Source of the DNA: Coprinopsis marcescibilis
Lineage: Eukaryota; Basidiomycota; Agaricomycetes; Agaricales; Psathyrellaceae
Direction of reading: 5' to 3'
Length of the DNA stretch: 64,000 nucleotides
NCBI GenBank assembly: GCA_004369085.1
Contig: ML210180.1
Location: 62,001-126,000, forward strand
Position 1 is the stretch's first letter; the number at the start of each line of letters is the position of its first letter. Made by a program: the position numbers and the translations under genes. Below the pieces are notes generated by a model. It was given only the letters and a program-made list of their open reading frames with translations. It searched no databases and was not told where the DNA came from. Shown here one piece after another: positions 23,210 through 34,533 of the stretch.

Positions 23210-23348
23210 TAGAATTTCTCGGGTGCGCTGGTAAAAGCAGGGAATGTCGCTCGCTTCACAAATAAACAGACCGTGGTCCCTTCTCGGCCAACGCCGAACC
23301 ACCGCCGTCGCGTCCCGCCGGCAACTGTCCCCCTCTTCCCATCTGCCC
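23210..23348. promoter_or_regulatory. Very short divergent promoter, ORM / virilizer-like gene
   Basis: Only 139 bp separate the proposed start codons. If the in-frame upstream ATG at 23244 were used for the plus-strand gene, only 34 bp would remain, which argues for the 23349 start. Confidence 0.45.
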
Positions 23349-26300
23349 ATGTCCCTCCTCCACTGTGCGTCTCTGTCTCCCCAGGGTCCTTCAAATTTGG
23401 CTGCTATCAGGTTCTCTGCTCCCATACGCATATCCTTTCTCAGAGTATATCCAAAGGGCTCCACGCCCTTTCAACAGGCACCGGATGTTGTAGCGTATGT
23501 TGCACCCGCCAGGTCCTGCTGCTGCAATTCATTTCGTGTTTAGGGAGACAGAGCCAGACGCTTTCTTTGTCGACATCTTCTTCAATGCCCAGCCCTTGCA
23601 GTCGAATCCGAATCCAGAGCCCAAGGAGAAGCAGCGAGCTCCGAATGCTCTCGTTCCAACCAGCATCGCCTATGCAGGTGGCCAGATGGACTTTGCTATA
23701 GACATGGGGAACGAGGTCTGTCTGCTGTCTTTTTTGTGAGAATAGCGACAGAATAAACGTGTACAGTTTGCGACGCGGTTAATGATAGTCAAGGGGAACT
23801 TTAAAGTCCTCACCATGGCCATCTATGGCGAAATAGTCGCAGAGCAACCCCCAGTCCTTTCATACGAGCCCAAACCGCTCCCAGTAGTGGGCCCATACCC
23901 CTTGTCAAGAGTTCTGGACCCCGCAAACGCTGCCGACTCTGAAGCCCTAGCAGAAAAGCTGCTTACTTTGATGCCAGACTCGCCTCGCCTCTCTCTCGTC
24001 GTGCGCCTTATGTTCTGCCTGAAACCCTCTGACGAAGACTGGGATGAACCCGCCTTTCCGCATCTATACGCCGACTTGGAGAACTCTGATGGCGACTTTG
24101 ACCTTGAAGGCATCGTAAACTCGGCCAGTCGGCCTATACGAGACGACCTGCCCCAGGACGCTTTTATGACCCTTGTCGACAGAGTGAACGACTTTTTGGG
24201 TCCCAAAGTAGGTCCATGCACGCCCAAAATAATGTTCTCTCAAATGACCCTTGATTAGGATAACGACCAAGCGTATTACATTGCCAAACTCTTGAGCATT
24301 GCTGCGCCCCAGCAACCCGAAATGGCTCGCGTCCTCTTGGTTAGTACCAGTCCCCCAGCTTCAACCACCTCTGACGCGTGTAATAGGAAAATATCGACCT
24401 CGAGAATATCTTTGACGAAAACACGCTGGACGAGAATACCCTGTTGTGTATATTGGACGCCTGCGCCAACCGCGATATCGCTACGCACTTTAACAACAAC
24501 GAAACGCTATCCAGTCTCTTCACGTCCGTCCAACAGAGTTCAACATCAGCTGACCAGTATACCCGCAGCACTGCAGGCAAGGTGGCGCAACGGCTGAAAG
24601 GATGGCGGGAATTTGAGCTGGCTTTGACAAGGGAAGACTCGAACAACTTTAAAAACGCCATCGCATTCTTGGTTGATATAACCTCTGAAGAAAACTCTAC
24701 GGGGATTTGGCTGTCGTGTATGCTGTTGAACGACGATCTCAACAGCAAGATTAACGGAAAGTCTTCCTCGAGTGACGCGCAATGGTTGCCCTTGGACTTG
24801 ATTCCGAGCAACCGCATGACAAGGAGCGAGTTTTTGCTGCTGGTGCGCGCGGTTGTGGGCGTCGTCAGTGTCCTCGCCGTGTGGGCGTGGGCGGATAGCT
24901 TGGGCAACGATCACTGTCGGGAACGGATTCTTGGCATATTGAACCTCTGGCAGGACGTCGATGGCTACAAAAACGTGAGCATATGCGCTCCCTTTTTCTT
25001 GGCGTTCCCTCACACACCATTCTCAGATCCTCAACCACCTTTTACACCTCCGCCAACTCACCCGTCGACTGGGCTGGATAATCTCAGACAGCGACCCGCC
25101 CCGCAAGTCTGGCATCTTTGCCGAACGCATCCTCTCCCGGCTCGCTGAAAGCCCCCAATCGATGCTCCAAGAAGAGCTGGTAAAGACGGTGCTGAACCTC
25201 AAGCCCCCGCTTTCGTTTATCACCGAGGACGAACGGTTGGCGTTGCGCAAGATTGCGTATGTGGTGGAGGATGGCGTGGCGGCTGCGGTGGAGGAGTTGG
25301 TGTTTATCAGTGCCAATGTTGTTAATGGTGCTGAAGAGGACAAGCTGGTGAAGAGGGCACCGTTGTCGGCCAGGAGGTTGAGGACGCTGAGGGTGTCGGT
25401 TGCGATTGTGGTAAAGGAGGTGAAGGGGGATGAGGAGGAAGAGGGGGAGGGTACTGGGGAAGGAGAGTGGAGAGTTTTGACGAGTTTGTGGGGCGAGCAG
25501 GCACATGGGCTCGTTCCGCGGTTGATCGACCTGTTGGTGGATCTGGCGGAAGATGTGGGGAGGTACTTTGAAGCAGAGTATTCTGTTATGGACGAGCAGC
25601 GGCCCGTCGCCGTGCCCGCGATGAGTGAAGTCAACTACAAGCTGTTGGCGCAGCTGTGGGATACGGCGTATGATGCGTTGGGGCTTGTTGAGATGTTGGT
25701 GGGTGGATATCCACTTGCTGCGCGGGATTTGAGGCGGTTGGTTGGGGCGCTTGTTGAATTGTGCGCTTGCAGTGCTGTTGCAAGGGATGTATGGGCTGCT
25801 GGGCCGTCTGTGGTTGGTCCGGGTTTGAGGGTCCGCGACAAATGCTCGGAGGTGTTGAAGGTTTTGTCTAGGGAGGAGATGAGGACGGAGACGGGGACGC
25901 TGAATGCGTTGGTGGTTTTGAGGACGGTGCTTGCTGGTGCTGGAGGGTATGAAGGCGCGGCTATCGATCCTATTATACAGTTGAGGGAGAGTGTTGAAGT
26001 TGTAGAGAGGTTGTTACCGGAACCGGTCTCGGAGGGGAGTGAAGGGGATGATTACATGGGCATGGACGAGGAGGCGGAACCTGAAACTTCTTTCTGGGTC
26101 ACATCCGTGCTGCCAAAAGCATTGGAGGAGCTGAAGGGCTTTTTCCAGTTTTTGGATTTGGACACCAAACTTCGGCTGTTTACGAGGCTGGTAAAGCTGG
26201 ATGGTGGGGTGACGGGGTTGGGAGAGTGGGTGTTGGTTGAGCATTTGAAGGTGCTGGATGAGGATGTTCGGTACCTGGCGTTCAGCGCCGCCTCTGGGGA

Positions 26301-27321
26301 TGCTCCGGCGTCCCAGCCGGTGGAAGATCATCGGGTGTTTTTGAGGAGGCAGATCGTGGATGCGGTCGAGTTTTTGTGGGATGTGCAGGAGGATCCGGGG
26401 TTGGGGTCTTGGTACCGGACGGTGTTGGTGTCGGATGAAGAGGTCGGGAGGTACCATCTTGCGGTTGTAGACTCGTTCTTGGACTGTCGTTTGACGTCGT
26501 CCTCGCTAACGCGGTTGGTACGCGCGTTGGTGAAGGGGGGAGAAGCCAGCAAATTGACGCCGGACTTTGTGTATGCGATATTGGTGTACCTACTCCGGAT
26601 AGCCCAAGTAGACCCGATGACGCCTGGGGTTCTGGACGACTGTCTTCGACTCATTCTTTTGCTGCCTGCGTCGTCGTTTTCGGAGATGGCCGACATTCGC
26701 GACTTTCCGTTGGAACTAGGACTCACGCTCAACGCGCTTGCGCGCTCGTGCACGGCTATCGATGGGCCTATGGCGTCGAGCATCATTGCTATCTTGGAGT
26801 GGGCGCTGCGGCATGAGAACCGGAGGGTGGCCAGGGTGAAAGGTGTCAAGGGGGATGAGTTTACGACTGTGTGTGATTTTTGCTCGATGTTGGTGCCCGA
26901 GAAGAACGGGGTGATGTTGGAGATTAGGGCAGGGGTGAGTGTTGATGAGGATGAGTGTTTTGTGGGTGCGAGTGTGGAGGTTGAGGATGGGTTGGAGGGG
27001 TATGCTGTTAGCAATGGGAGTGGAGGTGTAGGTGGTTGTGTTAGGATGACGGTTGGTGGTTTGGATGGGTTGTTTTTGCACAAAGGGCAGTTGCAGGCTG
27101 GTGCTGGGATCGGGAGGCCGTCGACGCCTAGGGCTGGTGCTGGTGGGACCAAGACTCCGGATATTCTGGGTATGGTGATTTCGCCGCCGACTGCGTTGTT
27201 GAGGTCGCCTGCTGCTACGGGGCTGACGAAGACGTATGCGAGGAACGATTTTAGGCAGCTGAGGCAGGTGCCGAGTGCGAGGTTGAATACGAGCAGGCTG
27301 CCCAGTATGCATGGTGCGTGA
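23349..27321 (+). CDS. Large helical protein with virilizer-like N-terminus (VIRMA/Vir1 candidate)
   Basis: Exons 23349-23494, 23544-23715, 23767-24207, 24259-24339, 24387-24974, 25027-27321; 1240 aa as ended here. The N-terminus has a beta-rich domain (AIRFSAPIRISFLRVYPKG, TEPDAFFVDIFFNAQPL, ATRLMIVKGNFKVLTMAIYG) that resembles the virilizer N-terminal domain. After it comes a ~1000-residue alpha-helical, Leu-rich region without motifs, like the ARM/HEAT-like body of VIRMA. Virilizer is a scaffold of the m6A mRNA methyltransferase complex in animals and plants, with a related Vir1 in yeast. The assignment rests on remembered pattern and architecture, so it is moderate; another helical scaffold is possible. 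The stop at 27319 may be bypassed by splicing to an exon at 27691. Confidence 0.62.
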
Positions 27322-27690
27322 GGCCGTCTGTATCTCTGTGGTGAAACTGACTATTTTTGTGTTATCTGTCTCTCTGTCCTGCCCGATGCAATATTGGAAC
27401 CACAGTTGATGTGGGTATTGATGGTCGCTCGACCTTTTAACAATACTGATTATACCCTCTTTCTTTTTGTTTGATACCTTTTAATCCTGTGGTCTTGTCT
27501 CATGAACACTGCTCTGTTTTGCTATCCCGCCGTGGAAAACCTCTCAAACACCGAAAACGTTTGCAAATGGGAAAATTCGATAATCGAAAAAAAAAACCAA
27601 AAACACCGTTGGACATGACAACTCTTTTTTTGTCTCGGACGCACACGACGTTTTGCCCGATGCTGTCAAACGAAATGGTGGTGTAAACAG

Positions 27691-27963
27691 GACTTTGAAA
27701 CCTCGTCGTCGCCGACGGTGCCGATTACTTTGCTTCCGCCCGCCGACATTCCGGGGTATCCGGTTATGGGTATGCCTGGGATGGGTGGTGGTCATGGTGG
27801 TGGTGCGCATGTGCAGGGCATGTCGATGGGAGGGCCGGCAGGAGCGGTGCAGGTGCCTATACCAGGGTTTGGTATCGGTGTGAATCCGATGATGATGAGG
27901 CCTGGAGCGTCTGGGGCGGGGTCTTCTCCGTTGATGGGTGCGAATATGGGGTTGGGGCTTTGA
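27691..27963 (+). CDS. Gly/Met/Pro-rich open segment, probable last exon of the virilizer-like gene
   Basis: After an acceptor ending GTAAACAG at 27690 an open frame begins DFETSSSPTVPITLLPPADI and runs to a TGA through a Gly/Met-rich tail (GYPVMGMPGMGGGHGGGAHV, VNPMMMRPGASG). The composition fits a disordered RNA-binding-type tail. Direct joining from the donor at 27315 is out of frame. A 5-nt micro-exon at 27406-27410 (between an AG and a GTGGGT) would restore the frame, giving MHVDDFETSS. The minus strand is also open here but gives Pro/Arg/His-rich peptides typical of antisense frames. Only cDNA could settle it. Confidence 0.4.
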   Translation, partial: DFETSSSPTVPITLLPPADIPGYPVMGMPGMGGGHGGGAHVQGMSMGGPAGAVQVPIPGFGIGVNPMMMRPGASGAGSSPLMGANMGLGL

Positions 27964-28933
27964 GTGGGCGTTGAGGATATGTAGCCCGGGGTTGGGGCAT
28001 CGCTTTTTTTTGGTTTTTGGTGTGGGCGGTTGGGTTTTGGGGGCTTGATGTGGCTGGTGAGGTAAGTGAGGGCCGTGAGGCGGGCGGGACTGGAGAACTC
28101 GAGGCCTTTCCAGACGTCGGAAGGAGCTTCTGACACCGATACGGATGAACGAGTGGTGCGAATGATTACGGCGCATGCTCACTGGGGATGTGAGTTTCTC
28201 GATGGACCTTTTTTGCTTAATTGTTGTGGGGAACGCTGGAACGGACTAGCTGAAATTCTCAATGCGTTGCTCAATGCGACCGAAATGTAGTATATGAATG
28301 TATATGAATCTGTGTCTGTATCTGTATCATTTATCTGTTGCCTGTTGTACTTGTATGTTTTGTTTGTACGTATCGTATATATCGCCACTTTTTCGTGTCC
28401 AAACTTGTGCTGGGCCAAATTCTTTGATGGCGCGCTAATATCGGCGCATCAGCGCATCAGGCCTTGGCTCTGTTGATTGGCAGGCGCGAATCCGCCGACT
28501 GCTCCTGGCAGTACCCTGGGTTTGACTGTTCTAGGTGAGCTGAGGCCTAAATTGGTTCAAGTTATACATCGGTCGACTATTTTGAGCAGTCTAATTTTAA
28601 CTTACCCTTGGCCCATCCACCCGTCTATCCGAATTGGCCCAATTGTGTCCCAAACGACTTTCGTTGCGGCGAACGCAAATGATGATTTTAGCGCCTCAAG
28701 TGCGTATTTCTCTACAACTTCCTTCAAACTGTTCCGATTGCGCTTAGTTTTGATTTTACTTGCCTCTACATCGTTCGAACCAAACTTGACGCCATCCGAG
28801 TCGACGTCTATTTATAGACAACCTCAGGCCAGTCGCGGCGCCTTTCAGAAGCCAATTCGACCGCTTCTTCTGATTCATTCAGCGACTATAAAGCCAGTCG
28901 CATGTGGTGTCAGACAGTACCACCACTTCGAGC
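27964..28933. promoter_or_regulatory. Intergenic with TATA box upstream of the sedolisin gene
   Basis: About 970 bp. A TATAAA at 28887-28892 lies 42 bp before the sedolisin ATG; a second TA-rich motif (CTATTTATAG) sits near 28807. Around 28300-28400 there are CTGTATCTGTATC-type tandem hexanucleotides. No convincing gene; a 175-codon open frame at 28477-29004 crosses the TATA box and is rejected. Confidence 0.5.
28887..28892 (+). promoter_or_regulatory. TATA box of the sedolisin gene
   Basis: TATAAA in a CGACTATAAAGCC context, 42 bp before the start codon, consistent with a regulated secreted-enzyme gene. Confidence 0.55.
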
Positions 28934-31509
28934 ATGCTCTTCCTGCGCAACTCTCTCACAATTTTGCTACCCCTGCCCGCTTGGGTGCTCGCGTCCGACT
29001 TTAGGGTCAAGGAGTCAACCGAACCACCGCGAGGTTGGACGAGGCTTGCTGAAGCTCCTTCTGCCCATACCATCTCGCTGCGCATCGCCTTGCCGCAGGC
29101 TGATTTCGCAGAGCTGGAGAGGCGGATATACCAAGTCAGTGACCCTGGTCATGAGCTCTACGGGCAGCATTTGTCGAAAGAGCAGGTCGAGGCGCTGGTC
29201 TCTCCTCGTCCGACGAGCCTTGAGGCTGTGAACGCCTGGCTCAAGGATCATGGATTCGAGGAAAAGGATTTCGATCGCTCTGCGGCAAAGGACTGGGTCA
29301 ACATCAACGTACCCGTTGCTCTTGCGGAGAAAATGCTTGGAACGGTGAGGAAGCACTCTCATTCATCGGCCTGTCAATTGGCGCTGAAATTTTGGTAGAA
29401 ATATCATACCTGGAGACACGATGAATCCGGAGATCGGCTTGTCCGAACGACGAGCTATAGCCTCCCTGCGCACCTGCACGAGCACATCGAGCTCATCCAG
29501 CCAACTACTATGTTCGCCCGCTGGTCTGCAATGAAGACCACAATCCACTGGCCTGAACTAGTAGAAGACAGTTCTCCGAGCTTCGCGGGATCAGCGTCGG
29601 GAAATCGGCTTGCGATCAAGGTTGCCTCCACAGACGTCGATCCTTCTTGCAACCAGACCATCACCATCTCTTGCCTGAAGCAGCTGTACAAGATCGGCGA
29701 CTATGTCCCAAAATCTCCCAGGAAGACGAGCATCGGAATCACCGGCTACCTCGAAGAGTTTGCCAACCTGGCAGATCTGCAGTCTTTCTACAACGATCAG
29801 GTCAAGCCTGCGGTTAACTCTAGCTTCAAGTTCGTTTCCGTCAAGGGTGAGTGATTACTAATAATTTGCAAACACCTTCTGAGATAGCGCTTGATAAGGT
29901 GGCTTGAACAACCAGACGTTGTCAGAAGCTGGGGCTGAAGCTAATCTGGATGTCCAGTTTGCTTTTGGGCTTTCCTTCCCGATTCCGGGTACATTCTGGT
30001 CCACGGCAGGACGGCCGCCTTTTATTCCCGATCTGACTACTCCAACTAATACTAATGGTGAGTCGGTTCGTTAAGCTCGAGAAGATCATGCGTTAATTGC
30101 CACCTAGAACCTTACCTCGACGTGAGTACTAACACATGGGACGCTTATTCCACAATCAGCTAAAACCATTTTTAGTGGGTCGACTTTGTTCTCAGACAGA
30201 AGGAAGTTCCGCATTCCATATCGACCAGCTACGGGGAACCTGAGCAAACAGGTAAGCGAGAGAAACCTCTTTGCGCGCCATATTCCCAGCTCACCCTGTG
30301 AAAGTTCCAAGGAAGTATGCCGAACGAGTTTGTCATGAGCTTGCGCAGTTGGGTGCGCAGAACCTATCTGGAGATCAAGAAACACACCTCACCTTTTTCT
30401 TTTCTTTTGTAGCTGCGCGTGGTGTCTCCCTGATGTACTCGTCTGGTGACGGAGGTGTCGGTGACGGAAGTGAAGATCCTGCCGATCACCTATGCTTCAC
30501 GAATGACGGGAAAAACACCCATAGATTCATGCCTACCTTCCCAGCAACGTGAGCGAGCCTCCTTTAATCCAAAAAAGTCTTGTGCACTTTCTGAACCATA
30601 CGGCCCCTCCCCCGCAGCTGTCCCTTGTAAGCTGCACCCTCATTTCGAATCCACGAGCGAAACTTTACCGGCTCTCCCATAGTGTAACAGCCGTCGGTGG
30701 CACCAACGATGTCCCAGAAACTGCCGTGTTCTTCTCTGGGGGTGGATTCAGCGACTACGTCGGTGCTATTCTCTCATTTCACCGCACAGATCGTTCAAAT
30801 GCTTGCCTTCCAGTTCAAAAGACCATTCTATCAAGATAGGGCGGTTGGAAAGTTCCTCGAGAATACCCCCTCGGATCTCTACCAAGGTCTTTACAACAGG
30901 TAAGCCATCCATAACCGCACCCGCATTTCTTTGTGCGAGTTAAAGCTAACCACATGATGATATCCAGGGCAGGAAGGGTACGAAAATCTTGCAATCGCTC
31001 CTTGGGCTTTCAGCCACTGACGTCGCCATAATCCATTTCACTGCGAAACCCTGACAGGGTTTCCCAGATGTAGCCGCCCAGGGACGCAGGTTCCGCATAT
31101 GGTGGCGCGGACGTGCGGTCAGCATCGGAGGGACATCAGCCTCAGCCCCTGTCTTCGCTGCCATCGTCGCCCTGCTGAACGACGTACGGGTCTCAAAGGG
31201 TTTGCCCCCTTTAGGATTCCTTAACCCGTTGCTGTACCTCATCGGTCCACTCGGTTTCAACGATATCACTCAGGGCAATAACCCTGGGTGCGGAACACCT
31301 GGATTTAACGTGAGTTCCCACACCTGCAATGCGAGCAGAGGGATCTGGGAGGCTGACCCCTCGCAATATTTCGAACAGGCTACTGTAGGATGGGACCCAA
31401 GTGAGTAAATGCATTTGAATGCGAGTGTATGGCTACTGACTGCGATTCAGTCACTGGATTGGGAACACCGGACTTTTCCAAGCTCAAGGCTCTGGTTTCT
31501 GGTCACTAA
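28934..31509 (+). CDS. Secreted sedolisin, tripeptidyl-peptidase (MEROPS S53)
   Basis: Fourteen exons: 28934-29344, 29399-29846, 29899-30057, 30108-30121, 30176-30251, 30305-30352, 30413-30548, 30618-30626, 30683-30758, 30814-30899, 30968-30977, 31058-31309, 31379-31400, 31451-31509; 601 aa. A signal peptide (LTILLPLPAWVLAS) is followed by the activation prodomain (PDPGHELYG-type segment seen as SDPGHELYGQHLSKEQVE). The catalytic Glu and Asp are in GAEANLDVQF (about 299/303), the oxyanion Asp in SSGDGG, and the nucleophile Ser in GGTSASAP (about 518). The C-terminal TGLGTPDF belongs to the Ca-binding region. All key residues are present, so it should be active at acidic pH, releasing tripeptides outside the cell. 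Three exons are 9-14 nt. Intron 31310-31378 (69 bp) is in frame and stop-free. Confidence 0.93.
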
Positions 31510-31663
31510 TGACAGGAGCCGCAGTGTCCAAGCAAGCCACTCTGTTGCTTTGCTGTAAGTAAATATCAAGAGTCAGAATCCACCGTGTTATTTGTGAAAG
31601 ATCAGTGATCAAGCCGGTAAATTTCATAAAGCAAGTGGGGGGTATGTTACATTTGTAAACATT

Positions 31664-33232
31664 TTATGCTTGTCCCGGTGCGTGGACACCAGCAAGTCTT
31701 TTCGAGCTGGAAACAACCTCGAGAACATCGGCCAGACCCGCCTTCCACGAGAGCAGTCGCTTCTCCAAGATCTCCCATTGCTCGCGTTCGAACGAGCGTG
31801 AGGTGGCCCGGGTGACGAGGAGGGTTTGAGTGTTTTGGGCGAGCTTGCCCCAAACGAGACCTGCCCGAATGACTTGCAGAAGAATAGCTTAAGGTTTGAT
31901 TATACTTGGACTGTCAACTAAACGTACCATCGATAACCCATTTTTCGACCTGGGAAAGCTCGACGTCGAGAGCGTCTGCGATCTTGGCGTAGGGCAGGGA
32001 TTGGCCGACATGCTTGACGCCCAACGAGGCGAGAGTCAACAGACGGATTTTGCGCTCCAATTGTGTCCTATCCAGGTCTAAACGCGCCGTCCTGGTAAGC
32101 ACGCGATCTAAAACAAGAGTCAAACTGCACACGCACTGTACTTCTCGAGCAATCCACCGTTGGTTGAGACCCATGCCTTGAATTCTGAAAGACCGTTGTT
32201 GAGGAAAATCTGGAGCAAGGGGAAGAGGTCGTGATCTTTGGCAGCAATGACGGCATCGAGCTTGAAGAGAGGGTCAAAGTCGAAGAGATCGGGTAGTCGA
32301 AGAGCGGTGGAAATGGCTTCGATTGCGGCGGTTCGAGCGGCGTTGGATCCAGAAGGAAGGGTTTTGATATACAAGAGTGAGTATTCGTAAGACGTCGCTC
32401 TGTATACATGATTATCAGGCAAACACATATGAATACGCCAATGTTGAGCTTACGTTTGGCCGGTTGTGGCATATGCAGCTGCAACTGTCTTGAGGAAAGT
32501 GGCCTTTTCTTCGTCGGAGATGGCCCATTCGGAAATCCATTGTTCAACCTCGGATCTTGTCAATTGCAGAGCATTCAGATCGTCGTTGGCCACGGCGATC
32601 TCTAGAATGGTGCTGTAAACCAAACTTCTAAAAGGAGAGCTTCTAGGGAGCAAGTTGAAGAGGTTTGAGAGGCTACGATATAAAGTATTCAGCCACGATC
32701 ATCGAGGTAGAAAAACTTTTCAATTCGTACATGCGGAATTTGGTCGAAAGTCGGTCGGATGAGGGGGAAGCGATGGTTTGCAGCAAAGCCGCAAGAAGAT
32801 CTTTGAGCTCTGGTGTTCCAGGAGCAAAAAGAGACAGTAGATGTGCGTAGAGAAGGTTGAAAAACCCTTCTACCTCTTGAATTCATTGTCAATACAAATT
32901 CTGAAGCACAATTAAAGCAAACGCACCTTTCTCGGAACCGTCACCAATGCTCTGCACCTGTTTCAATACATCCTTAACAATGGCCTTCTGTCTCTCCGAG
33001 TCCTCAGAGATTGGCGTCTTTCCCTCCTCTGTTTTCAAAGCATTTTCAAAAGATGCGGTGAATGCAGTTCGTTCCCCTTCTGATCGCAACCTAGCAAGAT
33101 AATTCACTAGTTCCAAGATCTATTGGCCAAAACATGAGATACAGCAATAGTTGCAATGGATACGGTATTCTGCACCTGCTCTTCAAACGTGCCCTCGGCG
33201 AATATTGACACGGAATCAGTTTGAGAGGCCAT
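31664..33232 (-). CDS. Translation initiation factor eIF3 subunit M (PCI domain)
   Basis: Exons 33232-33176, 33119-32927, 32875-32731, 32672-32454, 32399-32137, 32077-31928, 31872-31664; 411 aa, the normal size. Segments such as KFRILSNLFNLLPRSSPFR, NLDRTQLERKIRLLTLASLG, LPYAKIADALDVELSQVEKW and VIDVIRAGLVWGKLAQNTQT form the PCI helical and winged-helix module of eIF3m. The subunit is part of the eIF3 octamer that loads mRNA on the 40S ribosome; it is absent from budding yeast but present in most fungi. Two junctions needed a choice of acceptor (32078 and 31873), fixed by the conserved sequence. Confidence 0.93.
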
Positions 33233-33430
33233 ATTGTCTTGTAGATTAATTGAAACCAAGTTATCGAGTGCCCAAATTTCTGACCGCTCGGAAGCTCTTG
33301 AAAAGCAAACCCAAATAACGCGTCACAGCCACAATTAGCCATTGTCTCAACGAGTCTCAAGGACTCTTTCAGTTGGTTGAACATGCAAAGTTTCGGGTAA
33401 GTCGCGTAAAATAACAGTTCTGTGCAAGTT

Positions 33431-34167
33431 CTACAAGGACACCCGAGCCCTTTGACTGAAACAGAGCTGAAAAGTCACAGCAATGGCAATTATCGTCGCC
33501 ACTAACGCCCAGGTCGGTTGAGGGCTATAGTCTGTAAAAGGCTGTCAGTGGACCCTATGACGAGTGGAAACACAGCAGCTCACGTTTAGCATCAATGAGA
33601 GCGTGGCGTATCCCTTCCTGCAGTTCGTACAAGCGATCAAGTAGTTTCATAACCCAACCCGGGATCCAAGGCACTTCTGTGTATAATTCTGGCTGGCCAG
33701 CCGCCATCCAGTCGGCATATTCGTCGCTGAGTCGTTCTCCTTCCTCTTCAAGGCGTCTCATTTCCTCCAGGTCAATGAGCTTGTGAGCACCGCCGCACGG
33801 TATCCACTTGCTTTGAAGAGGTTCAGGAGGGAGCTTTGAGAACAACAAGAGTCAGAAGTAGCTGCGAGACAGGATGTATCATGCTTGCCTCTGTCTCTTG
33901 ACTATGATTCCCGAGATAATTGGTCAGTTGCAAATGAAGAACTGTCCGAGAACGCACGTCCGAGTCACGTCCGCTTGGGTGGATTCCGAGTCCTAACCCG
34001 CTTCATTCAGCTGGAATGGCCAAAAGGGCGACGTTGTGACCTACTACTCTCTCTGGGACAACAGTGATAGCCAAGGACTTCTGGATAGGAGCACCAAAGG
34101 TCTGACTGCAAAAGACTACCTGAGCAGAAGCAAGAGTGCTTAATATGATCAACGACAATAGTCGCAT
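33431..34167 (-). CDS. Small orphan with signal peptide and C-terminal transmembrane helix
   Basis: Model: 34167-34120, 34040-33998, 33941-33889, 33833-33584, 33531-33431; 164 aa, phases consistent. Exon 1 encodes a clean signal peptide (MRLLSLIILSTLASAQ). The middle is acidic and helical (LIDLEEMRRLEEEGERLSDE, YTEVPWIPGWVMKLLDRLYE). The last exon gives a hydrophobic span WALVATIIAIAVTFQLCF and a short tail ending RARVSL. The third intron (33834-33888) uses a GC donor (GCAAGC). The last two exons are well supported; the upstream exons and start are less certain, since exon 1 can also be read onward as a 54-codon frame. I recognise no family. Topology suggests a type I single-pass or GPI-like precursor of the secretory pathway. 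It is upstream of and codirectional with eIF3m. Confidence 0.48.
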
Positions 34168-34533
34168 TCTGCCTGGAAATCACCAAATGCCCTGTCAGAG
34201 AGAGGTTGGAACCTTTGACGAACGCTCGCGCTCACCTTGTACTCTATATGGTGGTCTGGGGTCAAGGCCAATGGGCGCTGTGAGTATGTGTGAGCATCAG
34301 ATCCTCCACACGACAATTCTGATCGGCGCTAAATGTTGTCGTGTAGTACTATCGTGTAAGTGTCGTGTCCATTTACGTCAAGCATCCATAGTTGCATGCG
34401 AACCTCGATGCAAGCTTTAAAGTTTGAAAGAGGCAGTGGTAGCAAAAGGCTTATTGCATTTGATTGTTATTAAGTATGATCGAGGTCCAATAAAAAGTGA
34501 AAGGTGCTGGAAAGAAGGGAACGAAATCTCTAA
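34168..34533. other. Intergenic, no feature
   Basis: About 366 bp between the orphan start and the end of the Tls1 gene, both transcribed leftward. A plus-strand open frame at 34136-34420 has Cys-rich composition without family resemblance and is not called. Nothing else seen. Confidence 0.4.

Noticed and set aside
27544..28182. Long minus-strand open frames opposite the Gly/Met-rich exon
   Set aside because: They are Pro/Arg/His-rich, the usual antisense image of a G-rich coding strand. A stretch near 28020-28136 looks slightly more protein-like but has no partner exon I could find.
28477..29004. 175-codon plus-strand open frame upstream of the sedolisin gene
   Set aside because: It runs through the TATA box and into the signal-peptide exon in another frame; composition is not protein-like and no family is recognised.
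34136..34420. 94-codon plus-strand open frame with several Cys
   Set aside because: It overlaps the signal-peptide exon of the better-supported minus-strand model and has no signal peptide or family match.
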